DNA of 64,000 bases from Paludibacteraceae bacterium (GCA_028694915.1 JAQVJY010000002.1:128401-192400); one strand, 5' to 3'. Positions 43,809 through 53,690 are shown, counted from the stretch's first letter. The notes: generated by a model from the letters alone, not told the origin. Translations and numbers: made by a program.

Positions 43809-44867
43809 TCCTGCTATGGCAGAAAAACCGATATAAACGGGGTATATGACACTTAAACTAAGTGTGTGAAGAATGAGTGGCTTTTGGTTTAAAAAGGGTA
43901 AAAAACGGCTTAAAAATACCGTGTCGACTATCCATTTGGCAGCGAAGGTTATTGCTAATGTATAGAAAAGTGATTTTTGCCAAAATCCACCCATAAAAAG
44001 GATTAAAAATGACATGGCAACCATAAAAACTACAATAGCGACCACAATTGTTTGCCAATCGGTATATGATTTGGTTTTAGAAGTCCAGCGCTTGCGTTGA
44101 TTTAGGAATCCGTTGAGTGTGGTTTGAGGATTGGTTTCAACTACCGTTTCGTTATTTTTTATAAAGGCAATGTGTCCGCCACTCTTTTTTACGGCCATCA
44201 TTAGGAACATATCGTCGCCAGATAACTCTTCATCGTGTAATTCGTGGTTGTATTTTTCCCAAATTGCTTTTGTAAAAGCGATATTTGCGCCGTTTGACAT
44301 GACTGGCGAGCCCACTCCACAGGCACCAGCGGCGGAGGCTATGAGTGAGGCAAATTCCAAAGCTTGTAGTTTTTGAAAGCCAGTGTTATTGTAATTCATT
44401 TTGACTCCGCCCAGCAATAAATCTGGGTTATGTTGAGCAAAGTAGTTCGCTAAAATTTCTAGATGATTTGGTGTTAATACGCAATCGGCATCGGTACAGG
44501 CTATAATGGAACCATTGGTGTATAAAATAGCTTCGCGCAGCGCATTTTTTTTACCGTGTTTTGTTGTGTGAATGATTTTTGCGTGTGGATTTTTTGCACA
44601 AAAGTTTGTCAAAATTTCTGCTGTTTCATCTGTGGAATGGTCGTTAGCAAAAATCACTTCAAATTTGCGAGCGGTTTGCTGTTCAATACTTTGTAAAAGA
44701 TAGGGTAGGTTTTGAGCTTCGTTTTTACAACAGACAACTAATGAAACCAATGGATTTTCAATCGATTTATTCGGTTTAAATGTGGGCGTTTTTAACCAGC
44801 CAATGGTAAATAAAATTACCATTAGAATGTAGATTCCAGTGATGGTATAAGCGATAATTGCGATCAT
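43776..44867 (-). CDS. GT2-family glycosyltransferase, membrane-bound
   Basis: 363-residue processive-type GT2 enzyme. One N-terminal TM helix, then SLVVCCKNEAQNLPYLLQSI, the DxD-type ACTDADCVL near residue 126, acceptor block ELSGDDMFLMMAVKKSG near 220 and the QRKRWTSK (QxxRW) motif near 257 typical of processive GT2 enzymes; three C-terminal TM helices. Builds or extends a polysaccharide or glycolipid at the inner membrane. It is 16 bases after comF on the same strand. Substrate unknown. Confidence 0.87.
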   Translation of the reverse strand: MIAIIAYTITGIYILMVILFTIGWLKTPTFKPNKSIENPLVSLVVCCKNEAQNLPYLLQSIEQQTARKFEVIFANDHSTDETAEILTNFCAKNPHAKIIHTTKHGKKNALREAILYTNGSIIACTDADCVLTPNHLEILANYFAQHNPDLLLGGVKMNYNNTGFQKLQALEFASLIASAAGACGVGSPVMSNGANIAFTKAIWEKYNHELHDEELSGDDMFLMMAVKKSGGHIAFIKNNETVVETNPQTTLNGFLNQRKRWTSKTKSYTDWQTIVVAIVVFMVAMSFLILFMGGFWQKSLFYTLAITFAAKWIVDTVFLSRFLPFLNQKPLILHTLSLSVIYPVYIGFSAIAGLLGKFSWKQN

Positions 44868-44883
44868 AATCGATTGGTAAAAA

Positions 44884-45582
44884 TTAAGCCACAGCCAGTG
44901 TAAAGACTGAAATTTTCGCTGTTGGGCATTTATCTAAGATTGCTTCGGCACAAGCTATCAGTGTAGCGCCAGTGGTAAGTACATCATCGACGATTAAAAC
45001 GCGCTTATTTTCAAATAGTTCTAAGTTGTGAATATCAAAAATGCCTTTGGTATTTTCCCAACGTTCGTACACCGATTTTTTGGTTTGTGTTGGGTTTTCA
45101 ATCGCCCGAAATAAGTTGGTGGTTTCTACGGGAACGTTCATCACTTCTGATAAACCATGAGCTATCCATTCTGCTTGATTGTAACCACGTTTCGCCATTT
45201 TTTTAGGATGTAATGGCACTGGAACTATAAAATCAAATTGTTGAAAGTCGGGTGAATCGAGCAGTTCTGAGCCAGCATATTTACCCATGGTAAAGCCTAT
45301 TTCTTTCCCATCCTTGTATTTGAGTTTATGTAGTATTTTTTGAAAATCGGAACCTTTTTCGAAGTAATAAAACGAGGTGGCACACTCAATGGTTACTTTG
45401 CCCCAAAATCGTTTTTCTATTTTATTTTCGCGTTCAAGATGTAAATTGGTTCTGGGCAAATGGTACAAACATTTTAGGCAGATAACTTCTTCGCCAATGG
45501 TTAAATTTTCGCCACATGCACAACACATATTGGGATAAAATAATCCGATAAAGTGATGAAAAAGTTCTTTTGCTTTCACCAT
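44884..45582 (-). CDS. ComF-family phosphoribosyltransferase-like protein
   Basis: 232-residue ComF family protein. N-terminal zinc-finger-like cysteines (MCCACGENL ... EEVICLKC), a middle FDFIVPVPLHPKKMAKRGYN and the PRPP-binding VLIVDDVLTTGATLIACAEA near residue 193. In competent bacteria ComF aids handling of incoming single-stranded DNA; many non-competent species carry it, so the role here is open. Eight bases after dgkA, in a run with GT2. Confidence 0.9.
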   Translation of the reverse strand: MVKAKELFHHFIGLFYPNMCCACGENLTIGEEVICLKCLYHLPRTNLHLERENKIEKRFWGKVTIECATSFYYFEKGSDFQKILHKLKYKDGKEIGFTMGKYAGSELLDSPDFQQFDFIVPVPLHPKKMAKRGYNQAEWIAHGLSEVMNVPVETTNLFRAIENPTQTKKSVYERWENTKGIFDIHNLELFENKRVLIVDDVLTTGATLIACAEAILDKCPTAKISVFTLAVA

Positions 45583-45590
45583 TATTTCAC

Positions 45591-45947
45591 TTAAAATAGC
45601 ATTATAATTTTAGGCACAAAAATAAGTAAACCAATACAAACAGCACTCATGGCGCACCAAAGTACAGCGCCGGCAGCCATGTCTTTTACTAAACCAATAT
45701 CTTTGTTGGGTTTTAAATCGATGACATCCGCTAGTTTTTCGATGGCCGTATTGATTAATTCAGCCGCAATCACTAAAGCGATGCAGAGTACAATGGCGAT
45801 CCATTCGCCCATGGAAATATGTAGTACAAAGCCTGCAATAATAACGCACACAGAAATCAAGGCATGAATTTTCAAATTCAATTCACTTCGAAAAGCCTGT
45901 CCAATGCCATGAAAAGCATAGCGAAATGCGGAACGTAATTTATCCAT
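45591..45947 (-). CDS. Diacylglycerol/undecaprenol kinase
   Basis: 118-residue DgkA-family small membrane kinase with three TM helices. The signature AAELINTAIEKLADVIDLKP near residue 62 and VKDMAAGAVL (KDxAAGAV) near 88 are complete. These enzymes phosphorylate diacylglycerol or undecaprenol, recycling lipid carriers for envelope synthesis. It follows the secreted hypothetical gene by 19 bases. Confidence 0.93.
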   Translation of the reverse strand: MDKLRSAFRYAFHGIGQAFRSELNLKIHALISVCVIIAGFVLHISMGEWIAIVLCIALVIAAELINTAIEKLADVIDLKPNKDIGLVKDMAAGAVLWCAMSAVCIGLLIFVPKIIMLF

Positions 45948-45966
45948 AAATAGCGGTTTTCAGTAT

Positions 45967-47460
45967 TTATTGTGCATAGTGTCGATATGGTAGTAACTCT
46001 TCTAATTCTTTTTTGATCTCGTCTGTTTTATTCATTAACAACAGATTGAAATCCCAATCAACTAATTTTTCTTTTTTGGCTTTTCCAAGGAGGGCTTTGT
46101 CGTTAATATTATCGTTGATGTTTTTTAATTTTTTGGGTTTACTTTGTTCGTCACCACTGTATGTTTCGATGTATTTGCCTGTCACACTAAGTGATACGGT
46201 ACCTGGTTTTTCGATGGTTGCTACTACTCGGGTGCTATCTTCACGCAGGTCGATTATTTTAAATGCATAATTCAGTGTGATGGTAGATGTTGTCCAATTG
46301 GTTTCTACTACGCCTTTGTATGCTACAAAATTGGCAGCGTTTACAATAGATTCTTTTCCTTTTTCGTATTCGCGAGCACTGATACTTTTTTCAATCAATT
46401 TGCCATTTTTTGCGGTGCGTTCTACGTATTGAATGATGTCTTTATCTTTTTTCCCGTCTTCATGTTTGCACGTATATTTACCAAATGTTTTAGCATCGTA
46501 GACTAGTATTAGTGCACATTTTTTGTCGACTAATTGTTTTTTAGTGAGTCCTTCGTAACCACTAAACGTAACATATTCAGGGAATTCTTTCTCTAATTTT
46601 TTGATAGTTTTGGGATTCAGAGTTATAGATGTATCGCCATGTTCTTCCATCACGGCAATGGTCAGTGCGCCGCGTTTACGAGCCAATTCTGCTTTTAGTT
46701 TCGCATCTTTATAATTGCCAACAAGTTCGTAAGCCGTGATCGCTTTGTATTGATCTTTGTAGTTGCGATCTTTGAACAATTTTTCGGTATCTTTGTAAAA
46801 TTCTTCCTGTAATTTTTCATGTTCGGTGGCTATTTGTGCCATAGTTTCCGGATTTTCGGCATTATGTTGCGCTATATCATTCAAAATGGTGAGGGCTGTT
46901 GCTTTATCGCTTGTTTTCCACGATTTGGCCAATTCCAATGCGCGAGGAAGTAAAATTTCTTTTTTGAGTTGATTAATTGCAGAGTCGTTTTTGCTAGCAA
47001 ATGCTGAAGCTTTGTCGAGTAGACCAAATGCGGTTAATTGTTTATCCAGATTTTTAGATTTTTCGAGTTCTTGTTTCCCTTTTGCGAAATACAAATCACA
47101 TGTTTTTTGTTTCGCGGCGATCCACGGTGTTTCAAAATCTAAATTGTCGACTTTGAAAGATAGAACGCCCATTTGAGCCAATTTTTCCATCGTGTTTTGT
47201 AGAGCTACCCAATCGCCACCTTGAACGGCGACTTGTTCTTGTGCGGTTTCTTTTTTGGCTGCCGCAGATTGCAACTTGTTAATTTCGCTGAGAGCTTTTT
47301 TATAATCACTTTTCAGGTCGTTCACATGGCTTTTTGTAGCATCTTTACTTACTATTTCGGCGCTTTTAATGGCTTTTTTTACGGCTGTTTGTCCCCAAGT
47401 TGGCGTAGTTCCTACTACCATCAAGCTTAGTACGAGTGCTAGTGTTACTAATTTTTTCAT
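45967..47460 (-). CDS. Secreted protein of unknown function
   Basis: 497-residue protein with a clear signal peptide (KKLVTLALVLSLMVVGTTPTWG-Q). The first 250 residues are helical and rich in Lys/Glu/Ala, with a coiled-coil-like stretch (residues 25-75) and repeated short helices resembling TPR-like units; the C-terminal half is beta-rich (KIIDLREDSTRVVATIEK, GTVSLSVTGKYIETYSG). There is no lipobox and no obvious T9SS signal at the C terminus (ELEELLPYRHYAQ). The gene is between recG and dgkA, 28 bases from recG, with no own promoter seen. I do not recognise the family. Confidence 0.8.
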   Translation of the reverse strand: MKKLVTLALVLSLMVVGTTPTWGQTAVKKAIKSAEIVSKDATKSHVNDLKSDYKKALSEINKLQSAAAKKETAQEQVAVQGGDWVALQNTMEKLAQMGVLSFKVDNLDFETPWIAAKQKTCDLYFAKGKQELEKSKNLDKQLTAFGLLDKASAFASKNDSAINQLKKEILLPRALELAKSWKTSDKATALTILNDIAQHNAENPETMAQIATEHEKLQEEFYKDTEKLFKDRNYKDQYKAITAYELVGNYKDAKLKAELARKRGALTIAVMEEHGDTSITLNPKTIKKLEKEFPEYVTFSGYEGLTKKQLVDKKCALILVYDAKTFGKYTCKHEDGKKDKDIIQYVERTAKNGKLIEKSISAREYEKGKESIVNAANFVAYKGVVETNWTTSTITLNYAFKIIDLREDSTRVVATIEKPGTVSLSVTGKYIETYSGDEQSKPKKLKNINDNINDKALLGKAKKEKLVDWDFNLLLMNKTDEIKKELEELLPYRHYAQ

Positions 47461-47488
47461 GTTATTTATAGTATTTAATGATTTAAAA

Positions 47489-49582
47489 TTAACTAATTAC
47501 GCCCCAATTAATCACATTTCTTTGGAGTTTGATTAGTTGCAAATTTAAGATTTTATTTTCAACTAACTCCAAATTAGGATCAATTTCCAATAAATCTTTG
47601 GCCACAGTGCGTGCCACTTGCAGAATTTGTCCGTCGTGAGCCAAGTTCGCGATTTTTAAATCAAATGGTAATCCACTTTGTTGCGTTCCATCCATATCGC
47701 CTGGCCCACGCAGATTTAAATCGGCTTCGGCAATCACAAAACCATCTGTGGAATCCACCATAATTTGTAAACGTTTACGCGTTTCGTTGGCTAATTCGTA
47801 GCGCGACATCAAAATGCAATAACTTTGATCGGCGCCTCGTCCCACGCGACCTCTTAATTGGTGGAGTTGTGATAAGCCAAATCGTTCGGCATTTTCGATA
47901 ATCATCACCGAAGCATTTGGCACATTTACACCGACTTCGATAACCGTTGTGGCCATCATTATTTGTGTTTCGCCTTTCACAAAACGATTCATAGCCGCCT
48001 CTTTATCAGCTGGTTTCATGCGACCATGTACCATGCTGATTTTGTAATTCGGGAACGTTTCTTGCATCTGTTCGTAACCACTTTCGAGGTCTTTTAAATC
48101 CAATTTTTCCGATTCCTGAATCAGGGGATAAACGATGTAAATTTGTCGACCTAACTCAATTTGTTTTTTGATAAACTTATTGAGTTCAGCTCGTTTATTA
48201 TCGAAATAGTGATAAGTGGCAATTGGCTTACGGCCAGGTGGTAATTCATCAATCACCGAAATATCTAAATCACCATAAATAGTCATGGCTAGCGTACGAG
48301 GTATGGGTGTGGCAGTCATCACCAACATGTGTGGTGGTTGTATATTTTTTGACCACAATTTAGCGCGTTGTGCCACGCCAAAGCGATGTTGTTCATCAAT
48401 AACAACTAACCCCAAATTTTTAAATTCTACGGTATCTTCAATAAGTGCGTGTGTTCCAATGAGAATATGGAGTGTGCCGTTTTGTAACTCTTCGGCAATT
48501 TGTGCGCGCTCTTTTTTCTTGGTTGAGCCCGTGAGTAATTTTACATTTACGCCAATTTTATCAATGATTTTGTGTATCGACTGGAAATGTTGCGTGGATA
48601 ATATTTCTGTTGGAGCCATAATACATGCTTGAAAGCCATTATCTACGGCAATTAGAGCAGTCATTAATGCGATCATAGTTTTTCCACTGCCAACATCGCC
48701 CTGCAGCAAGCGGTTCATCTGTTTTCCTGAGGCTAAATCGGCGCGAATCTCTTTCATCACGCGTTTTTGCGCGCCAGTGAGTTCAAATGGCAAACATTCT
48801 TCATAAAAACGATTAAAAATAGCACCGATAGAGCCAAAAATGTATCCTTTGTATTTTTGTTCGCGTAATTTCGTTTGCCGTATAATACTCAGTTGAATGA
48901 AAAACAGTTCTTCGAATTTTAGTCGACGTTGCGCTTTACTTAAAAGGTCAGCATTTTTTGGGAAATGAATGTTATTGATAGCCTCCTCACGCGACATTAA
49001 GGCAAATTTCTGAATCATCGATGTAGGTAGAGTTTCCGAAATATGAAGCGTAGAGTCGTTTAAAGCGGTAAAAACCATTTTTCGAATGGCGGAGGAATTT
49101 AGAAAATTCGTTTTCATTTTCTCCGTGGTGTTATAATGCGCTTGTAAACCAATGTTTTTCTGTTCATTTTCATTGGTTAATGCTTCCATCTCGGGATGCG
49201 CAATATTCAGCTTTGTACCATATCGAGCCGGCTTGCCGAAGGCGATATATTCCTGATTTAATCGGTATTTACTTTCTACGAACTTGATTCCTTTGAACCA
49301 AACAAGTTCAATAAATCCCGTTGAATCTGTAAAAGTGGCTACCAACCGTTGGCTGCGACCTTCTCCACGTTTCTCGAAACTAATTATTCTGCCTTTTAAT
49401 TGGATATAAGGCATATTTTCGTTCACTTCACGTATGGTGTAGAAACGACTGCGATCGATGTATTTGTAGGGATAATAAGTGAGTAAATCTTCTACCGTTC
49501 GCATTCCAAGTTCTGCCAAAAGCGTGGCGGCACGTTTTGGTCCAATGCCTGGAATGTAGTTTATGTCGGTATTCAGATTCAT
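47489..49582 (-). CDS. recG: ATP-dependent DNA helicase RecG
   Basis: 697-residue superfamily 2 helicase that remodels stalled forks and Holliday junctions. N-terminal wedge domain with YIPGIGPKRAATLLAELG; Walker A LLQGDVGSGKTMIAL, motif II VVIDEQHRFGVAQRAKL (DEQH), TATPIPRTLAM, and motif VI QLRGRVGRGADQSYC near residue 565; C-terminal LNLRGPGDMDGTQQSGLP. The ATG is three bases after the ispD stop, so the genes are coupled. Confidence 0.97.
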   Translation of the reverse strand: MNLNTDINYIPGIGPKRAATLLAELGMRTVEDLLTYYPYKYIDRSRFYTIREVNENMPYIQLKGRIISFEKRGEGRSQRLVATFTDSTGFIELVWFKGIKFVESKYRLNQEYIAFGKPARYGTKLNIAHPEMEALTNENEQKNIGLQAHYNTTEKMKTNFLNSSAIRKMVFTALNDSTLHISETLPTSMIQKFALMSREEAINNIHFPKNADLLSKAQRRLKFEELFFIQLSIIRQTKLREQKYKGYIFGSIGAIFNRFYEECLPFELTGAQKRVMKEIRADLASGKQMNRLLQGDVGSGKTMIALMTALIAVDNGFQACIMAPTEILSTQHFQSIHKIIDKIGVNVKLLTGSTKKKERAQIAEELQNGTLHILIGTHALIEDTVEFKNLGLVVIDEQHRFGVAQRAKLWSKNIQPPHMLVMTATPIPRTLAMTIYGDLDISVIDELPPGRKPIATYHYFDNKRAELNKFIKKQIELGRQIYIVYPLIQESEKLDLKDLESGYEQMQETFPNYKISMVHGRMKPADKEAAMNRFVKGETQIMMATTVIEVGVNVPNASVMIIENAERFGLSQLHQLRGRVGRGADQSYCILMSRYELANETRKRLQIMVDSTDGFVIAEADLNLRGPGDMDGTQQSGLPFDLKIANLAHDGQILQVARTVAKDLLEIDPNLELVENKILNLQLIKLQRNVINWGVIS

Positions 49583-49585
49583 GAG

Positions 49586-50260
49586 CTACTCTTTGAGTTG
49601 TTGTAAAAGCGCTTCGCCAATGAGCAAATCGAATGGTGTGGTGAGTTTTACGTTTTCCACATTACCTTCTACCAAATGAATTTTTTCGCCATATGCTTCC
49701 ACAACACTTGCATCGTCGGTAAATGTTGGTGAAAAAGGTTGCTCAAAAGCTTTCGTAATAATTTGACTTTGAAATACTTGAGGTGTTTGTATAGCACGTA
49801 ATTTTGTGCGATCAACAATTTGGTTTTCATGCTCTTTGATTTCACGAATGCTATCGACAAGCGGCATGGCGGGAATGGCATTGCCTTGTAATTCGGCCTG
49901 TTCAAAACAACGTTCCAACGTGCTATGACTTACAAATGGACGAACGCCGTCATGAATTGCTATCAAAGCATTTGGTTTGGCAAACGCTAAACCATTTTTT
50001 ACAGAATAAAATCGTTCCTGGCCTCCAGCAACTATGTGATGTGGAATATCAAATTGATGTTCTACACATACATTTTGCCAATAGGCAATTAAATGTTCTG
50101 GCAGAACTAATATGATTTCTATGTGTGGATCAAACTTGTAAAATGTTTCGAGTGTGTGCATTACAATTGGTTTACCACATAATGGTAAAAATTGTTTTGG
50201 CACCTCATTGTTCATGCGTGTACCACGACCACCGGCTACTATTATGGCTTGACGAGTCAT
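49586..50260 (-). CDS. ispD: 2-C-methyl-D-erythritol 4-phosphate cytidylyltransferase
   Basis: 224-residue IspD of the MEP isoprenoid pathway. N-terminal IIVAGGRGTRMNNEVPKQFL with the CTP-binding glycines and Lys, VAGGQERFYSVKNGL near residue 80, AIHDGVRPFVSHSTL near 100, and C-terminal TDDASVVEAYGEKIHLVEG near 187. It gives precursors to the polyprenyl synthase encoded just upstream (26 bases), so the pair covers consecutive stages of isoprenoid synthesis. Confidence 0.96.
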   Translation of the reverse strand: MTRQAIIVAGGRGTRMNNEVPKQFLPLCGKPIVMHTLETFYKFDPHIEIILVLPEHLIAYWQNVCVEHQFDIPHHIVAGGQERFYSVKNGLAFAKPNALIAIHDGVRPFVSHSTLERCFEQAELQGNAIPAMPLVDSIREIKEHENQIVDRTKLRAIQTPQVFQSQIITKAFEQPFSPTFTDDASVVEAYGEKIHLVEGNVENVKLTTPFDLLIGEALLQQLKE

Positions 50261-50286
50261 GCTTATCGTGTTGAGTTTAAAACTTG

Positions 50287-51258
50287 TTATGATTCGCGCA
50301 CAAGAACATAATCAAGCGTGGCAAGCAGCGCTTTTTTTACATCATCATCTGCAAAATTATTGAGGCAATTGCAGGCTTTTATGCGAAATTCTTCCATCTG
50401 TTTTTCGGCGTACTCAATCCCTTGATATCGACTTACAAGTTCATGTAAGAACATTATATTTGTATCGATGAAATCGCCACTTTTTATGATTTCTGAAACG
50501 GTTTGACGTTCATTTTCAGATGCTTTTGTTAAAGCATGAATCAATGGCAATGTTATTTTACCTTCGCGTACATCGTTAAACGTTGGTTTACCAATATTTG
50601 CTTTTGGTGTGTAGTCAAAAATATCATCTTTTATTTGGAAGCAAATCCCCAAATTTTCGCCAAAGGCACGAAGCGCTTTTTTTTGTTCATCGGTACCATC
50701 TGTTGAAATGGCTCCGCCCTGCATACACAATGCAAAAAGAATGGCTGTTTTTTTACGAATGATTGTGTAATAATTGGTTTCGTCGGCTTCTTTGTAGGCA
50801 TTTTGTAGTTGCAGCAGTTCGCCCATAGTGATTTCTTTGCCGAGTTCTACCAAACAGTTTGTTAATTCCAGATTTTGGGCACGTGCCATAAAATCCATCG
50901 AGGTGGTGAGCAGATAATCGCCAACCAATACGGCTGTTTTATTGTTGAATAAGGCATTGACAGAAGGTTGTCGGCGCCGTTCAAACGTATTATCTACAAC
51001 ATCGTCGTGAATAAGGCTAGCAGTATGCAGCATTTCGAAGGCTGCTGCTACGTAATGGCTGTTTTGATTTATCTTGCCACATAATTTGGCCGCTAATAGC
51101 ACTAAAATAGGGCGAATTTGTTTTCCTTTTCGTTGTTGTAAGTGGTTGAGTACAGAGCCCAGCAAATTATCTGATACGTTAAAAGCTGTCGCAAAGAGAG
51201 CTTCGAACTGTTTCAATTCTTTCGATATTGGGGCTTTTATGAGTTCCACTTGATTCAT
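50287..51258 (-). CDS. Trans-polyprenyl diphosphate synthase
   Basis: 323-residue E-type prenyl synthase (IspB-like) producing the long prenyl chain for quinones. First Asp-rich motif LIHDDVVDN near residue 83 (DDxxD), GDYLLTTSMD, and second Asp-rich motif FQIKDDIFDYT near 210. The start is ATG at 51258; the frame extends to a TTG at 51288, but that codon lies in the -7 box, so it cannot be the start. Chain length (hepta- to octaprenyl) cannot be told. Confidence 0.92.
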   Translation of the reverse strand: MNQVELIKAPISKELKQFEALFATAFNVSDNLLGSVLNHLQQRKGKQIRPILVLLAAKLCGKINQNSHYVAAAFEMLHTASLIHDDVVDNTFERRRQPSVNALFNNKTAVLVGDYLLTTSMDFMARAQNLELTNCLVELGKEITMGELLQLQNAYKEADETNYYTIIRKKTAILFALCMQGGAISTDGTDEQKKALRAFGENLGICFQIKDDIFDYTPKANIGKPTFNDVREGKITLPLIHALTKASENERQTVSEIIKSGDFIDTNIMFLHELVSRYQGIEYAEKQMEEFRIKACNCLNNFADDDVKKALLATLDYVLVRES

Positions 51259-51285
51259 CTTTGGATAGGCGTAAATTAGGACTTG

Positions 51286-51293
51286 CAAATGTA
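51286..51293 (-). promoter_or_regulatory. Putative -7 box of the prenyl synthase-ispD-recG unit
   Basis: Minus-strand TACATTTG matches TAnnTTTG, 28 bases before the ATG at 51258; decides the start codon. Confidence 0.5.
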
Positions 51294-51372
51294 GGAAAAA
51301 TAATTAAAATTAGATAGGATTTTCAGGTTTTATATTTCTGATGATTTTTCCATATAGGCTTGTTATAAGCGT

Positions 51373-53388
51373 TTATGATTTTTTTATATCGTTCAGTCTT
51401 TGTTCTAATTTTATGAGTTCATCGCGATATTGCGCAGCTTCTATAAATTCTAATTTTTTAGCCGCTTCGATCATTTGTTTACGTGTGCGTTCTATCGCTT
51501 TTTCAAGTGCTTTTGGTGTCATGTATTGTACCACTGGATCTGCTGCAATATTGAGTTGCTCTGGTTCAACGTAGAAATTAGTTTTAGGTTGTTGTGAACC
51601 TAAAGCCGATGTGGTACGTCGTGTAATCGATTGTGGTGTAATATGATTATCTTCGTTGTATTTTAATTGTTTTTGTCGGCGTCTACTGGTTTCATCTATA
51701 GTTAGTTGCATGCTTTTAGTTATTTTGTCAGCATACATAATTACTTTCCCATTTAGATTACGAGCTGCACGCCCAGCTGTTTGAGTTAACGAGCGGTGAT
51801 TGCGTAAAAAGCCTTCTTTGTCGGCATCAAGTATAGCTACTAGTGAAACTTGTGGTAAATCTAATCCTTCGCGTAAAAGGTTTACGCCAATTAGTACGTC
51901 AAACAATCCATTGCGTAAATCTTCAAGAATTTGAACACGTTCGAGCGTTTCTACATCGGAGTGAATGTAGCGACAGCGTAATCCCATTTTGTCAAAGTAT
52001 TTGTCAAGCTCTTCAGCCATGCGTTTAGTGAGCGTGGTCACCAATACCCGTTCGTCTTTTTCGGCTCGAACGGTAATTTCTTCCATCAAGTCATCGATTT
52101 GATTGAGGCTTGGACGTACTTCTATAATCGGATCTAAAAGTCCTGTTGGACGAATAACCTGTTCTATGATAACTCCTTCTGATTTTGCCAATTCGTAATC
52201 GGCTGGCGTGGCACTTACAAAAATGGCATTGTGTACCAATGTTTCGAATTCTTCAAATTTGAGAGGGCGGTTGTCCATGGCGGCTGGCAATCGAAAGCCG
52301 TAATCTACTAAGTTTCTTTTGCGCGAGGCATCGCCTCCGTACATTGCTCGAATTTGAGGAATGGTGACGTGACTTTCGTCCACAATGAGTATAAAATCTT
52401 TTGGGAAATAATCGAGCAAGCAAAATGGTCGGCTACCTTCGGGGCGACCATCGAAATAGCGCGAATAGTTTTCTATTCCTGAACAATAACCTACTTCGCG
52501 TATCATCTCTAAGTCGTAATTAACGCGTTCGTACAAGCGTTTTGCCTCGTATGGTTTTCCTATTTCTTGCAGATAATCAACCTGTTTTCCTAAGTCTAAA
52601 GCTATTTGATCAAGCGCAGAATGAATGCGTTCTTGTGTGGTAACAAAAATATTTGCTGGATAGACGTTGTAACTCTCAAACGTGTTAATAACATGGCCGG
52701 TGATTGGGTCAATTGATTCGATACTATCAATTTCGTCTCCCCAAAATATGACACGTAAAATGAAATCGGTGTATGCTAAAAAGATATCAACGGTATCGCC
52801 TTTCACGCGGAAGTTTCCACGATTTAACTCTAACTCATTACGCGTATAGAGGGCTTCTACCAATTGACGCAAGAAAACACTATGAACTAAGTTTGCGCCT
52901 TTTTGAACTGTAATGCATGTTTCTGCAAAATCGTCGGGATTACCAATTCCATAGAGACAGGATACGGATGAAATGACGATAACATCTTTTCGTCCTGATA
53001 GTAGCGAAGAGGTTGTTGATAAACGCAATTTCTCTATCTCCGCATTGATTGCTAAGTCTTTTTCGATATAGGTATCGGAAACTGGGAGGTAAGCTTCTGG
53101 TTGATAATAATCGTAATATGATACAAAATATTCAACTGCATTTTCAGGAAAAAATGCTTTAAACTCACTGTAAAGCTGTGCTGCTAAGGTTTTATTGTGA
53201 CTTAAAATGAGTGTTGGTCTATTTAAATTTGCAATAACATTGGCCATGGTAAAAGTTTTACCAGAACCAGTCACTCCCAAAAGTGTTTGAAAGGGCACGC
53301 CATTTGTAACTCCTTCTGTGAGGTGTCGAATAGCTTCCGGTTGGTCTCCCGTAGGGCAAAATTCAGATGTTATTTTAAATTCAGCCAT
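51373..53388 (-). CDS. uvrB: Excinuclease ABC subunit B
   Basis: 671-residue UvrB, the damage-verifying helicase of nucleotide excision repair. Walker A LLGVTGSGKTFTMANVI near residue 38, the beta-hairpin region YFVSYYDYYQPEAYLPVSD near 92, ILIVDESHVTIPQIRAMYGG, motif V/VI LLREGLDLPQVSLVAILDAD and QTAGRAARNLNGKVI, and a C-terminal UVR motif (EKAIERTRKQMIEAAKKLEF) that binds UvrC. ATG at 53388, with a strong -7 box about 58 bases upstream. Confidence 0.98.
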   Translation of the reverse strand: MAEFKITSEFCPTGDQPEAIRHLTEGVTNGVPFQTLLGVTGSGKTFTMANVIANLNRPTLILSHNKTLAAQLYSEFKAFFPENAVEYFVSYYDYYQPEAYLPVSDTYIEKDLAINAEIEKLRLSTTSSLLSGRKDVIVISSVSCLYGIGNPDDFAETCITVQKGANLVHSVFLRQLVEALYTRNELELNRGNFRVKGDTVDIFLAYTDFILRVIFWGDEIDSIESIDPITGHVINTFESYNVYPANIFVTTQERIHSALDQIALDLGKQVDYLQEIGKPYEAKRLYERVNYDLEMIREVGYCSGIENYSRYFDGRPEGSRPFCLLDYFPKDFILIVDESHVTIPQIRAMYGGDASRKRNLVDYGFRLPAAMDNRPLKFEEFETLVHNAIFVSATPADYELAKSEGVIIEQVIRPTGLLDPIIEVRPSLNQIDDLMEEITVRAEKDERVLVTTLTKRMAEELDKYFDKMGLRCRYIHSDVETLERVQILEDLRNGLFDVLIGVNLLREGLDLPQVSLVAILDADKEGFLRNHRSLTQTAGRAARNLNGKVIMYADKITKSMQLTIDETSRRRQKQLKYNEDNHITPQSITRRTTSALGSQQPKTNFYVEPEQLNIAADPVVQYMTPKALEKAIERTRKQMIEAAKKLEFIEAAQYRDELIKLEQRLNDIKKS

Positions 53389-53445
53389 ATAAAATTTAAG
53401 CTAAATAATGGTAAAAAAAAGCATTTTTTTTGTTGGATACTCTTG

Positions 53446-53453
53446 CAAAGGTA
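53446..53453 (-). promoter_or_regulatory. Putative -7 box of uvrB
   Basis: Minus-strand TACCTTTG, identical to the suf operon -7 box; no good -33 at standard spacing. Confidence 0.5.
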
Positions 53454-53613
53454 CTATTTTTTCAGGGAAAATGTGTTTATTTTTGTTATTATCTAGCTCA
53501 TAAGTTGTTAATAAGTTGTTTAAAATCCTGCATTTCATCGTTAGAGTTTGATTATTTCATAGTGTTAATAGCAAAATTTCGAGTATTTTACACATTATTA
53601 AAAAAAATCTTAT

Positions 53614-53621
53614 TAAATTTG
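53614..53621 (+). promoter_or_regulatory. Putative -7 box of the giant repeat gene
   Basis: TAAATTTG matches TAnnTTTG 70 bases before the ATG; -33 element weak (TTTA with a 23-base spacer). Confidence 0.4.
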
Positions 53622-53690
53622 CTCCCTAATAGTTGATAACTTCCCACAGTTATAGCTTGATTTATGTAAAACATCCAAAATCTCAATACT

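Larger units (their letters stand above)
53389..53690. other. Divergent AT-rich intergenic region
   Basis: 302 bases between uvrB (minus) and the giant repeat gene (plus), holding promoters in both directions. AAGTTGTT occurs twice close together near 53500-53520; no RNA gene or convincing DnaA-box cluster is seen. Confidence 0.6.

Noticed and set aside
35873-53388. uvrC and uvrB as a repair operon
   Set aside because: They are 13.7 kb apart with several terminators and promoters between; co-location only.
53389-53690. Replication origin in the divergent gap before the giant gene
   Set aside because: Coding strand does switch here and repeats of AAGTTGTT occur, but DnaA-box matches are weak and the next genes are out of view; evidence is too thin. 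A cumulative GC-skew plot would decide.
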